Assembly: GCF_900115005.1 (NCBI RefSeq)
Contig: NZ_FOUY01000013.1
Coordinates: 91,382 to 155,381 of the forward strand
Origin: Pseudonocardia ammonioxydans
GTDB taxonomy: Bacteria; Actinomycetota; Actinomycetes; Mycobacteriales; Pseudonocardiaceae
DNA: 64,000 nt
Reading direction: 5' to 3'
Position numbers and translations under genes: made by a program. How positions within the stretch are numbered: the first letter of the stretch is position 1; each line of letters opens with the position of its first letter. Shown piece by piece: positions 51,182-59,144 of this stretch. Under the pieces are notes generated by a model. It ran no database searches, was not told the DNA's origin, and saw nothing but the letters and a program-made list of their open reading frames with translations.

Positions 51182-52045
51182 TCAGGACGCGCCGGCCGGG
51201 CCGGGTTCCGGGGCGCGCGGCACGACCAGTACCGGGGCCTCGACCGCCGCCATGATCCCCAGAGCGCGCGACGCGACGCCCGGGGACGTGTCCGGCCCGT
51301 AGGAGCAGCCGGTGACGATCAGCCGGGCACCACCGGCCAGGTCGGCCAGGAACCGGGTGAGCTCGTCACGCACGACGAGGGCGTGCGTCCGCAGGCCCGG
51401 CGACCGGCGCCGGTGCGGGGCCAGCACGTGTTCGATCTCCCGGTGCAGGCGGGCCACCACCGCGTCCCACTCGTCGAGCGCCGCGGGAGCGACCCGGCCC
51501 AGGTCCGGGGCCGCTCCGGCCCAGGTCCGCACGACGGACAACGGTGCCCCGTGGCGCAGCGCCGTCTGGACCGCGGTCGAGACGGCGGCCGCCGGTGTCC
51601 ACGGCACCAGCGCGAGCACCACGGGTCCGGTGGTACGCACCGGCGACGGGATCCGGGCCACGGGACGTCCGGCCCGCAGCTCGACATCGACGTCGCGCGC
51701 GGTGTCGACCACGAGCAGCCCGCGGGACGGTGGTGCGTCGAGCTCGACGGGCGGGCCGAAGCCGTGCTCCGGCGCCACGGAACCGGTCCACCGCCGAGCA
51801 CCACGGTCCCGCTCCCCGCCGCGGGGGACGACGACGAGCGGCACGTTCCGGCGCAGCGCCTCCTCCGCCGCGAACGCGAGGGCCGCCCCGCCGCCCGGAC
51901 CGGTCCGGCAGGTCACCGGGGCGTCCGGAACGACCGCGGGGCCCCCCGGGGTGCCGCCGACCGGGTCGAACCGCAGGACCGGGCCTCCGCGCCTCGCACG
52001 AACCCCGGTCCTCGCCCTGGTGACGTACTGCTCGACAGTCATCAC
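51182..52045 (-). CDS. Diverged universal-stress-protein-like protein
   Basis: A 287-residue protein (GTG at 52045; an ATG at 52042 gives 286). Seen: ALAFAAEEALRRNVPLVVVPRGG and TTGPVVLALVPWTPAAAVSTAVQTALRHGAPLSVVRTW in the two halves, and a C-terminal GGARLIVTGCSYGPDTSPGVASRALGIMAAVEAPVLVVPR that keeps the Usp strand-loop-helix order. The first domain is degenerate. It ends seven bases from the Rv1733c-like gene (convergent) and is divergent from the CBS gene. Confidence 0.75.
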   Translation of the reverse strand: MMTVEQYVTRARTGVRARRGGPVLRFDPVGGTPGGPAVVPDAPVTCRTGPGGGAALAFAAEEALRRNVPLVVVPRGGERDRGARRWTGSVAPEHGFGPPVELDAPPSRGLLVVDTARDVDVELRAGRPVARIPSPVRTTGPVVLALVPWTPAAAVSTAVQTALRHGAPLSVVRTWAGAAPDLGRVAPAALDEWDAVVARLHREIEHVLAPHRRRSPGLRTHALVVRDELTRFLADLAGGARLIVTGCSYGPDTSPGVASRALGIMAAVEAPVLVVPRAPEPGPAGAS

Positions 52046-52271
52046 CGCAGCGTGACGGCCGTCGGCGGGGCGCGGCAGAGGCTTCGGGCCCGCACGCTCG
52101 GGGCCGCACGGAGCGACGCGGCGGCCGACAGCCCGTCACCGGGAGGCGAAGGGCCGGCGGGACACGGGGCGTTCGTCGTCGGCACACCCGGCCCTCCGCC
52201 CGCGTCGCCGGCGCCGGGGAGCGAGCAGGCTCGCCGGCGTCCGCACCGACCGAGCAGGATCGAGGGACGCG

Positions 52272-52736
52272 ATGCCACGCGAGCAACCCACGCACCTCTC
52301 GGCCCCGCCCGAGACGCTCGACTCCCCACACGACCCGCCGCTGCGCACGATCATGTCGCCGCGGCTGGTGGCGGTGACCCCGCAGACCCCGGTGCGGGTC
52401 ACCCTGGCCCTGATGGTGGCGCACGACGTGCACCACCTGCCGGTGTTCCGGGGCGGCCGGTGCGTCGGGCTCGTGACCGAGGCGGACCTGCTGCGCGGCA
52501 TGGCCGCGCAACGCAGCCCCCTCGGCACGATCGAGCTGCCGGTCGCCGAGGTGCACGGCGACGCGGTGGTGCTCCCCGGCACGGCGCTGCTCTCCGAGGC
52601 GGCGGCGGTGATGGACGTCCGTGGCCGGGACGCCGTGCTGGTGACGGAGTCCGGCCGGGTCCGCGGGATCGTGACGGCGATGGACGTCGTGCGGCACGTC
52701 GGTGGCGTTCGCCGCCGGGACGGGAACGGCCGGTAG
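52272..52736 (+). CDS. Two-CBS-domain protein (Hrp1/Rv2626c-like)
   Basis: A 154-residue protein consisting of two CBS modules: LRTIMSPRLVAVTPQTPVRVTLALMVAHDVHHLPVFRGGRCVGLVTEADLLRGM and ELPVAEVHGDAVVLPGTALLSEAAAVMDVRGRDAVLVTESGRVRGIVTAMDVVR. Size and layout match Hrp1-type hypoxia proteins. An inverted repeat GCGAGC-ag-GCTCGC lies in the 226-bp region shared with the divergent Usp-like gene. Adenine-nucleotide binding is expected; partner unknown. Confidence 0.82.
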   Translation: MPREQPTHLSAPPETLDSPHDPPLRTIMSPRLVAVTPQTPVRVTLALMVAHDVHHLPVFRGGRCVGLVTEADLLRGMAAQRSPLGTIELPVAEVHGDAVVLPGTALLSEAAAVMDVRGRDAVLVTESGRVRGIVTAMDVVRHVGGVRRRDGNGR

Positions 52737-52790
52737 CGCCGCGGACGGTGCCGCCTCCGTACGGCCCCGTACGCCGGGACGGCCTCCCGC

Positions 52791-53588
52791 TCACCCGGCG
52801 CGGGCGGTCCGCTCGTGTCGCGTCCGGCGACGGTGGACCCAGAACGCGAGTGCGGCGGCGGCGAGGTAGACGACGACGTGGGCGAGGCTCGCCACCGATC
52901 CGCCGGTGTCCCGCGACCCGTCCGGTGGGCCCCCGGCCAGGACGACGGCCGGGATCGCGTTCCAGATCGTGTGGAACGCGCACGACGCCCACAGGCCGCC
53001 GCCGGACAGCGCGATGAACGCCAGCAGCAGACCGAGGGCGGCCGTGGACGCCACATAGGCGAGCGAGGCGTTCTGGTTGAACGAGTGGAGCAGCCCGAAG
53101 ACGACGGAGCTGAGCACGACCGCCGCCGCCGTACCCGCGTACCGGCGGACGGTCGTCAGGAGGTAGCCGCGCAGGAACAGCTCCTCGGTGGAGGCCTGGA
53201 CGGCGACCGTCGCCAGCAGGACCAGGGCGACGGTGACGCCCGGGAGGACCGGCCCGGCCGCGTCGTCGGTCTCCCCGGCCGCAGGCTCCCCCGCCGGCAC
53301 GACCAGCTGGGACACGACGAAGAGCACGAACGCGGTCGCCGCACCCATGAGCACGCCCAGCGCCGGCCGCCGGACACGGAACCCGAGGTCGGCGACACTG
53401 CGCCCGGTACGTAGCCGCAGCCACAGCACCAGGGTGAGCGCCGGTGGCGCGAAGGCGACGATGTTCGACGCAGCGAGCTCCTGCCAGCTCCCGTCCGGCA
53501 GGCCGAGCGGGCCGGCCACGCCCAGCCAGAGGAACTGGCCGGCGAGGAGGAACCCGACGACGACAACGATCGCTCCGAGTACCCGCAC
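52791..53588 (-). CDS. CPBP-family intramembrane metalloprotease
   Basis: A 265-residue membrane protein with about seven to eight hydrophobic segments and the ABI/CPBP motifs: STEELFLRGYLL (glutamate pair and arginine), VFGLLHSFN (histidine) and AFHTIWN (third motif). Such proteases cleave within membranes or process peptides. GTG 53588 has AGGAG seven bases upstream; a GTG at 53606 is an alternative. The 162 bp upstream hold no gene. Confidence 0.88.
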   Translation of the reverse strand: MRVLGAIVVVVGFLLAGQFLWLGVAGPLGLPDGSWQELAASNIVAFAPPALTLVLWLRLRTGRSVADLGFRVRRPALGVLMGAATAFVLFVVSQLVVPAGEPAAGETDDAAGPVLPGVTVALVLLATVAVQASTEELFLRGYLLTTVRRYAGTAAAVVLSSVVFGLLHSFNQNASLAYVASTAALGLLLAFIALSGGGLWASCAFHTIWNAIPAVVLAGGPPDGSRDTGGSVASLAHVVVYLAAAALAFWVHRRRTRHERTARAG

Positions 53589-53750
53589 CGGGCCGCTCCT
53601 CGACACGCGGGCGCACTGTCCACACAGGTCAGTGCACGGTCGTCTGGTCGGCACCCACCCAACCACGTCCGGCCCGGCCCCGACTCCGACACCACCTGGA
53701 TGAGGGACGTGTACGGGACCGGGCATGCGCCCGGGTCCCGGACAGGTGGA

Positions 53751-54656
53751 TCAGCGTGTGAAGGTCCCGTGGGTCCCGGCGGACTCGACGAGCCGGGTGA
53801 TGTGCTCGGCATGGACACCGACCCGCCCGTAGAACTGCGGTGCGTCCCGGTCGGCGCCCGGCCGCCAGTTCGCCACCCCGACCAGGTGGCCGTCGACGAC
53901 CAGCGGCGCACCACTGTCGGTCGGGCGCACCACGAACGCGCTCGGCCCCTCGCCCGCGCACAAGTAGGCGTCGGTGTCGTAGCGGTAGCCGTGCCACACC
54001 ACCGGCGGCATCCGGCTGAAGGCATCGGCGGCCGCCGCGGTGCAGCGTGCGTCGTCGAGCGTAATGGTCGGGGTCTGCCACAGCACGGGCTCGTCGTGCG
54101 GCGAGACGCGCCAGCCCGTCACCCGGCCCTTCGACGCGGGTGCCGGCCACGCCCGGTCGAGTGTCGCCATGGGCAGGGACGGTCCGGGCACCGCGGTCTC
54201 GAGCAGCAGCACGCCGACATCGGGCGGGGAGTGAACCGGGCCGAACAGGCCACCGAGGAGGCCCTGCGCGTCGCCGGGCCACCCCGGTGCGATCCACGTG
54301 TCGACCGCTGCGATCGAACGCCCGTCCCCACTGCGAAGGTCCGTACGCCCGATCACGACCGAGATCTCGGCGGGCTCACGGCCGATGCAGTGCGCGGCCG
54401 TGACGACGGCCCGCGGCGCCACGAGCGTGCCGACGCACGTCTTCTCCGGCGGGCCCCCAGGGGGCGGGGCGCCACCGCCGTCGATCGCGACCACCCAGGG
54501 TTCGTCCGACGTGGTCACCGGGCCGTGGCCGGCCACAGGGGACTGTGGGGGCGCCGGCAGGAAAGCCCACACCACGTAGCCGACCACCAGCACGACGGGC
54601 AGTCCGAGCGCGAGCAGCCATCGCCGGCGCGGACGTCGGCCTCGGCGCTCCCGCAC
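53751..54656 (-). CDS. Trypsin-like serine protease with N-terminal membrane anchor
   Basis: A 301-residue extracytoplasmic S1-family protease. Seen: basic N-terminus and one membrane segment (about 13-32), TCVGTLVAPRAVVTAAHCIG (catalytic His), PPDVGVLLLETAV (catalytic Asp) and RPTDSGAPLVVDGHLVGVANW (catalytic Ser; the usual GDSGGPL reads TDSGAPL). Two further cysteines (C in DARC and AYLC) could form the loop disulfide. GTG start without a clear SD, so the N-terminus is uncertain. Confidence 0.85.
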   Translation of the reverse strand: MRERRGRRPRRRWLLALGLPVVLVVGYVVWAFLPAPPQSPVAGHGPVTTSDEPWVVAIDGGGAPPPGGPPEKTCVGTLVAPRAVVTAAHCIGREPAEISVVIGRTDLRSGDGRSIAAVDTWIAPGWPGDAQGLLGGLFGPVHSPPDVGVLLLETAVPGPSLPMATLDRAWPAPASKGRVTGWRVSPHDEPVLWQTPTITLDDARCTAAAADAFSRMPPVVWHGYRYDTDAYLCAGEGPSAFVVRPTDSGAPLVVDGHLVGVANWRPGADRDAPQFYGRVGVHAEHITRLVESAGTHGTFTR

Positions 54657-54760
54657 GGGCGAAAGCTAGCACGACGAACGCGTTCCGGCGGCTCGCCGTC
54701 CCCAGAGGGCCCACTCGACGTTCCTCGCGTCGGCATGGCTGTTCGGTGACCATTGTGCTA

Positions 54761-54786
54761 TAGTTGAGTTATCAACTAATTTAGTT
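54761..54786. promoter_or_regulatory. AT-rich promoter/operator with two overlapping palindromes
   Basis: TAGTTGA-gtta-TCAACTA (54761-54778) and AACTAA-t-TTAGTT (54774-54786) overlap, giving three TAGTT-type half-sites in an AT-rich island of an otherwise very GC-rich sequence. TATAGT (54759-54764) is a good -10. The region ends 21 bases before the ATG of a 54-residue gene. Confidence 0.65.
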
Positions 54787-54807
54787 CGACCGGAAGGACG
54801 GACACCG

Positions 54808-54972
54808 ATGACGCCCATCCCCACCCCGGAGCAGACACGGAACCTCCCGGCGGCGCAGGACGAGCGTCCGACAACCGGTGAAGGCACGTCCGACCTCGCC
54901 ACCGTCCCGGACCTCGTCGACATCTGGGGGAACGACTCCTTCCCCGCCAGCGACGCGCCCGCGAACTGGTAG
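54808..54972 (+). CDS. Small SFPASD-motif protein (54 residues)
   Basis: A short gene with its own promoter/operator. The protein is hydrophilic with a Pro/Thr-rich N-terminus (MTPIPTPEQTRNLP) and ends in DIWGNDSFPASDAPANW. A terminal ..DSFPASDPP.. motif recurs in small hypothetical proteins of proteobacteria and actinobacteria, which argues that this is a real conserved gene. GGAAGGA lies nine bases before the ATG. No cysteine, membrane segment or leader-peptide cleavage site is visible. Function unknown. Confidence 0.7.
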   Translation: MTPIPTPEQTRNLPAAQDERPTTGEGTSDLATVPDLVDIWGNDSFPASDAPANW

Positions 54973-55029
54973 GACGCATCGAGCTCCGGACGACCGGGCA
55001 ACCGCCATCGACGGGCAGGAGACAGCTCA

Positions 55030-55235
55030 GGTCCGCGCCGGGGCTTCGAACTTCGCGTCCACAGCACGCGCGAGCACGACCCGCTGGATCTCCGAGGAGC
55101 GGCGAACGGGGCGGACCACCTGCTCGGATCGATCGGCAAGCCGGCGTACGGCATCGATCTCCGACTGTGCGATGACGACTGGAAGGACGTGGCCGACGGC
55201 GAGGCCGGCGAGATCACGACCCGGGCCAACGGTTC
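55030..55235 (+). pseudogene. Remnant of an AMP-binding acyl-CoA synthetase gene
   Basis: No start codon, but the frame through 55081 reads FELRVHSTREHDPLDLRGAANGADHLLGSIGKPAYGIDLRLCDDDWKDVADGEAGEITTRANG. The GSIGKPAYGI.LRL.DDD...V.DGE.GEI part is the conserved segment after the A5 motif of ANL ligases. The frame then degenerates and stops at 55291. It is an internal scrap of about 65 codons in the gap 54973-55400. Confidence 0.6.
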
Positions 55236-55239
55236 TCAA

Positions 55240-55370
55240 CGCGCCCTACGCGATCGCGCCTACCATCGCGCCCAGCGCGACGATCACAGATGACTCCGAT
55301 GTGGAGCTCGCCGAACGCGGCGAGCCCGATCGCGAACGGAACCAGCCCGGTTGACCCGGTCGATGTAGTT
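55240..55370 (-). pseudogene. Frameshifted remnant of an MFS-type transporter N-terminus
   Basis: On the minus strand three frames together give NYIDRVN, then LVPFAIGLAAFGELHIGV, then VIVALGAMVGAIA followed by TAG at 55246. NYIDRVN and the glycine-rich hydrophobic helix resemble the first two helices of MFS proteins. Several frame changes in 130 bases indicate advanced decay. Weak assignment. Confidence 0.3.
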
Positions 55371-55400
55371 TGATCAGATCCGCAACCGGGAGCAGTGTGC

Positions 55401-56786
55401 TCAGCCGGAGGACACCTCGACCCGGTCGGCGACCCGGCGCACCGGTGCGCGCCAGATACCGAGCACCCGGGCGAGGCCGATCATCGCCACGCACAGCGCA
55501 GTGGCGCCGAGCCCGAGCCACAGGTTCCCGTACTGGACGACGATCAGGGGGAAGGCGGCGGTGACGAGCCCACCTCCGATGAACGGACTGACGAACGGCG
55601 AGCGCAGCGCGAACGTGCGATAGGCGTTCGTCCTCATCTGCGGGTCCGCGACCCGCAGCAGCATCAACCCGATCGCCACCACTCCCGTCTGGGTGCCGAA
55701 CTGGGCGATGGAGTTCTCCGCCCAGTCCTTGTGGAACACACGCGGCCCGACGACGTGGTAGAGGACGACGCTCGTCACCGCCAGCGCCACGATCACGATG
55801 GTGAGCGGTGCCCAGTTCGCGAGCATCACCGGCACCGACAGCGACGCGATCGCCGACACGACGAGGAAGTCCAGCGCGACCCCGGCGATGGAATTGAGGG
55901 TCGGCTTGTCGACGAGCTCGTAGAGGCGGGTCCGCCGGATGACCAGCTGCACCACGACCCCGCCGATCATCGCGAGCGGGAACAGCGGGACCCCGGCCAT
56001 CACCTGATCGACGAGGTACTTGAGCCCGTAGCCGAGCAGGATCGCGATCGCGATGAGCGACGAGTGGAAGGCGAGGTTGCTCAACGACGATGTGTTCAGC
56101 CGGCTGGTGGTTGTCTGCCCTCCGTCCGGGGTCTCGAGGATGTCCGAACCGACGTCCTGCGTGGACGACGACGGGGTGGACAGGTGGCCCCGCCGGGCCG
56201 CGATGTTGAGGATGAACGTCCCCATGATCACGCCGTAGACCAGGCTGATGGTGGCGGAGAACAGCGCCAGCGAGCTCCCGTCCGCCCAGCCCAGGCCGGT
56301 CCAGGTCACGTCCATCCCGGCCGCGGTTCCGTGGCCGCCCGACCACGACGCCTCGAAGATGGTCGAGAACATCGGGTCGGTGCCGAACACCGGCCCCAGC
56401 AGGAACACGACCAGGAGCGCGGGGATCGCGACCTGGACGAAGCTGCTGAACCACGACATCCAGATCTGCGGCCCCGCCTCCTTGAAGGCCTCGCCGGGGG
56501 ACGGGATCCGGGTGCCGAGCAGCATCGGCGCGAAGACGACCGCGATGAGCACCCCGGCGAGCGACGACCAGGTGGCCGACATCTCGGCGGGGACGATGCC
56601 GAGGAAGTACTGGCCGCAGAGCAGGCCCACGACCCCGCCGAGCAGCGCTGCCGGGAGGTAGAGGCGCCTGATCAGAGGGACGGCCATGCGCAGCAGTGCG
56701 CCGACAACCAGGAGTACTCCCAGGCCGAGGACGGAGAACATCAGCGAGTTGAGGGCGCCGCTGTCGAACTCGACAATATCGGGCAT
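55401..56786 (-). CDS. gltS: Sodium/glutamate symporter (GltS family)
   Basis: A 461-residue inner-membrane protein with two inverted five-helix repeats. Seen: LYLPAALLGGVVGLLCGQ in repeat one, the hairpin GGHGTAAGMDVTWTGLG (GGHGTA motif of GltS), the cytoplasmic linker (about 195-235), then LFPLAMIGGVVVQLV and AQFGTQTGVVAIGLMLLRV in repeat two (GxxTG motif). ATG with AAGGA six bases upstream. It lies ten bases after an amino-acid-oxidase-like gene, so uptake of an acidic amino acid feeding that enzyme is likely. Confidence 0.88.
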   Translation of the reverse strand: MPDIVEFDSGALNSLMFSVLGLGVLLVVGALLRMAVPLIRRLYLPAALLGGVVGLLCGQYFLGIVPAEMSATWSSLAGVLIAVVFAPMLLGTRIPSPGEAFKEAGPQIWMSWFSSFVQVAIPALLVVFLLGPVFGTDPMFSTIFEASWSGGHGTAAGMDVTWTGLGWADGSSLALFSATISLVYGVIMGTFILNIAARRGHLSTPSSSTQDVGSDILETPDGGQTTTSRLNTSSLSNLAFHSSLIAIAILLGYGLKYLVDQVMAGVPLFPLAMIGGVVVQLVIRRTRLYELVDKPTLNSIAGVALDFLVVSAIASLSVPVMLANWAPLTIVIVALAVTSVVLYHVVGPRVFHKDWAENSIAQFGTQTGVVAIGLMLLRVADPQMRTNAYRTFALRSPFVSPFIGGGLVTAAFPLIVVQYGNLWLGLGATALCVAMIGLARVLGIWRAPVRRVADRVEVSSG

Positions 56787-56796
56787 CGTCTGTCCT

Positions 56797-57936
56797 TCAG
56801 GGTAGGCGCGTCAGGGAGAACGGCGTCAGCTCGGGCGGGAGCTCACCGTCGAGCAGCATCCGGGCGATGGCCCGCGATGCCGCCGGAAGCAGTGCCCATC
56901 CGTGGCCCGTCCAGCCCGTCGCGAAGTAGAAGCCGTCTGCCCCGGGGACCGGGTCGATGAACGGGATCTGGTCGACCGTCGCGCACTCGGGGCTCGCCAC
57001 GTGCACCGAGAGCCGCTCGAACCGGCCGGCGTGCGGGAGGACCGCTTCGAGCTGGGCGATGTTGCCGGTGACGTGCTCCTCGACGGGCTCCGAGCCGCCG
57101 GTGGCGGGGTCGAGGCGCCCGCGCCAGCCTCCACTCAGCTGAACGACGCCGTCCGGAAGAGTCTTGACCGAGAGGACTCGGCTGTCGTGCCCGAGCAGGT
57201 GGGGCAGTTCGACCGGGCGCTCCGGCCGCAGCAGGACGACCTGCGGGTACACCGTCCAGGCCGGGAGCTCGAGCCCGAAGCCCGCCGAGACCAGGCCGGG
57301 GACGCCCGCGTTCGCGGCGAGGAGGATGCCCCGCTCGGCCTCGTAGGCCCGGCCGTCGTCGGTGACGACGCAGGCCCGGCGGCCCGGTCGTCCCGGGTGC
57401 AGTTCCGCCACCCGGGCGCCCTCGTGCAGGCTCGCGCCCCGGGCCTTCGCGGCGCGGGCGTAGGCGAGCGTGGTGGCGTGCTGGGCGGCGACCCCGTCGA
57501 GCGGGGCGTAGAGCGCGCCGCGGACGTCGTCGGAGATCTGCGGGACGGCCTCGCGCACCTGCTCGCCCGTCCACACCTCGGTCGGGACTCCGAACCGCGA
57601 CTGGGTCCACGCGCGGCTCCCGGCCGCGACCAGGCCGCCCCGGCTGCCGACGACGTCCTTCTCGATCACCGAGAGCGATCCGGTCCGTACGTACCCGGTG
57701 TCGCCGCCGAGCTCGTCGGCGAGGTTCGGCCACAACGCGTAGGCCTCCCGCATCAGCGGCAGCTCGCGGAGGTCGCGGCGGTTGGCGCGGACGCCTCTCT
57801 TGCCCACGCCCCCGGATGCCGCGGCGGCGATCTCCTCCGCCTCCAGGACCACGACCGAGTGGCCGCGGAGTGCGAGGTGATAGGCCACCGCGCATCCGTA
57901 GCCACCGCCTCCGACGATGACGAACTCGGCAACCAT
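56797..57936 (-). CDS. FAD-dependent amino-acid oxidase (DAO family)
   Basis: A 379-residue flavoprotein of the glycine/D-amino-acid/sarcosine oxidase group. Seen: FVIVGGGGYGCAVAYHLALRGHSVVVLEAEEIAAAASG (dinucleotide loop), LYAPLDGVAAQHATTLAYARAAKARGASLHEGARV, and the C-terminal YFATGWTGHGWALLPAASR. ATG 57936 is preferred over a GTG at 57966 because of the nucleotide-fold start. It precedes gltS in one operon, divergent from the RpiR regulator; substrate likely the amino acid imported by that symporter (inference). Confidence 0.85.
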   Translation of the reverse strand: MVAEFVIVGGGGYGCAVAYHLALRGHSVVVLEAEEIAAAASGGVGKRGVRANRRDLRELPLMREAYALWPNLADELGGDTGYVRTGSLSVIEKDVVGSRGGLVAAGSRAWTQSRFGVPTEVWTGEQVREAVPQISDDVRGALYAPLDGVAAQHATTLAYARAAKARGASLHEGARVAELHPGRPGRRACVVTDDGRAYEAERGILLAANAGVPGLVSAGFGLELPAWTVYPQVVLLRPERPVELPHLLGHDSRVLSVKTLPDGVVQLSGGWRGRLDPATGGSEPVEEHVTGNIAQLEAVLPHAGRFERLSVHVASPECATVDQIPFIDPVPGADGFYFATGWTGHGWALLPAASRAIARMLLDGELPPELTPFSLTRLP

Positions 57937-58032
57937 GCCCTGCCCTTCGGTGGTGCTGTACGACACGCCGGACGGTAGGATTCGCTACATGTGGTGTCAA
58001 TGTGTTGGAAAAACTGCAGCTGGGAGGTCGTG

Positions 58033-58911
58033 GTGACCGGGTTCCGCGACCTGGAAGGGTGGGAGACGCTGACGACCGCGGAGCGAGGCGTCGTGGTGAT
58101 CGCCGAGCGGGATCCGCTCCGATTCGCGACCAGCACCGCCGTGGAGATCGCCGGGATGGCGGTGACGAGCGAGGCGACCGTGATCCGGGCGGCCCGGAAG
58201 CTGGGCTTCGACGGGATCAAGGGCCTGAAGCAGGCGTGTGCCGCCCGGGCGGGCCGGGACGAGGGACTCGCCGGATCGATCCGGTCCCGCCTGGACTCGC
58301 TCGAGGATCGCGAGGTCCTGTCCGGCGACGCGACGGCCCGAGCGGTGCTGGCCGCGTCGGCGCGGATCCTCGTGCAGCTCAGCGAAACGCTCGAGCGTGG
58401 CGTGTTCGACGAGGTGGTCGGGTTGATCGAGTCGTCGTCCCGGACGATGGTCTACGGCCTGGGTACCGGGTTCCAGGTCGCGGACTACCTGAGCCTCGGT
58501 CTCGAGCGGACCGGGATCGGCTCGCGGACGCTGTCCGGGAGCGGCCACGCCCTCGCCGACGACGTGCACCGGCTGGTCCCGGACGACCTGCTGGTCGTCT
58601 TCGCGCCGCGGGTCCTGCTCAGCGACATCGAGAACCTGATCGACGTGGCCGGGTCCCGGGTGGCGCGCATCGTCCTCGTCTCGCAGGTCTATCCGCCCAA
58701 GCACGTCCGCGACCGGGTGTTGATGGTGGAGCTGCCCAGCACAGCGGGGTCGGCGGCGTCGGAGGTCACCGCCGCCTGGGCGATCTCGGACTGTCTCGTC
58801 GCTGAGCTGGCCCGCCGGAACCCGGCCGCGGCGATCAGCGCCCGGGACGACGTTCAGCGGCTCCGTGACGGGCTCTCGCCGGGCCGGATCGGGCGATCAC
58901 GGCGCCGGTGA
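58033..58911 (+). CDS. MurR/RpiR-family transcriptional regulator
   Basis: A 292-residue regulator. Seen: the N-terminal RpiR HTH (LTTAERGVVVIAERDPLRFATSTAVEIAGMAVTSEATVIRAARKLGFDGIKGLKQA) and a C-terminal SIS sugar-isomerase-like domain (VYGLGTGFQVADYLSLGLERTG, DDLLVVFAPRVLLSDIENLID). GTG 58033 with GGGAGG five bases upstream. Divergent from the oxidase-gltS operon; the 96-bp gap holds ACAT/ATGT repeats. RpiR proteins usually sense sugar phosphates, so an amino-acid operon as target would be unusual but is known for some members. Confidence 0.85.
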   Translation: MTGFRDLEGWETLTTAERGVVVIAERDPLRFATSTAVEIAGMAVTSEATVIRAARKLGFDGIKGLKQACAARAGRDEGLAGSIRSRLDSLEDREVLSGDATARAVLAASARILVQLSETLERGVFDEVVGLIESSSRTMVYGLGTGFQVADYLSLGLERTGIGSRTLSGSGHALADDVHRLVPDDLLVVFAPRVLLSDIENLIDVAGSRVARIVLVSQVYPPKHVRDRVLMVELPSTAGSAASEVTAAWAISDCLVAELARRNPAAAISARDDVQRLRDGLSPGRIGRSRRR

Positions 58912-59144
58912 CGGCCGGGCTCAGCTGTTCAGCCGGCCCCTGAACCACGACGGCGACCGTCTGCAACCGGCTCCCACCGACGGGGGTCGCACGGTCGGCG
59001 GTGGCGCCGGCGCCCGGTCGGCGGCCACCCTGGGGAGCGCGCCGCTCCGCCACGTGTGTCGGGATCCGCGCCGTTCGACGGCGTAACGGGACAGCTCGCA
59101 CGGCGAGTACCCGCGCACAGGGGCCCAGGGGGAAGGAGCGGCCC

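Noticed and set aside
53589..53750. Possible N-terminal extension of the CPBP protease up to 53726
   Set aside because: The extra residues are unlike membrane protein and lack an SD, while GTG 53588 has AGGAG at proper spacing.
58912..59144. Possible gene or terminator between the RpiR gene and the SH3-like gene
   Set aside because: Only antisense Arg/Pro-rich frames and no convincing stem followed by a T-run; nothing recognisable.
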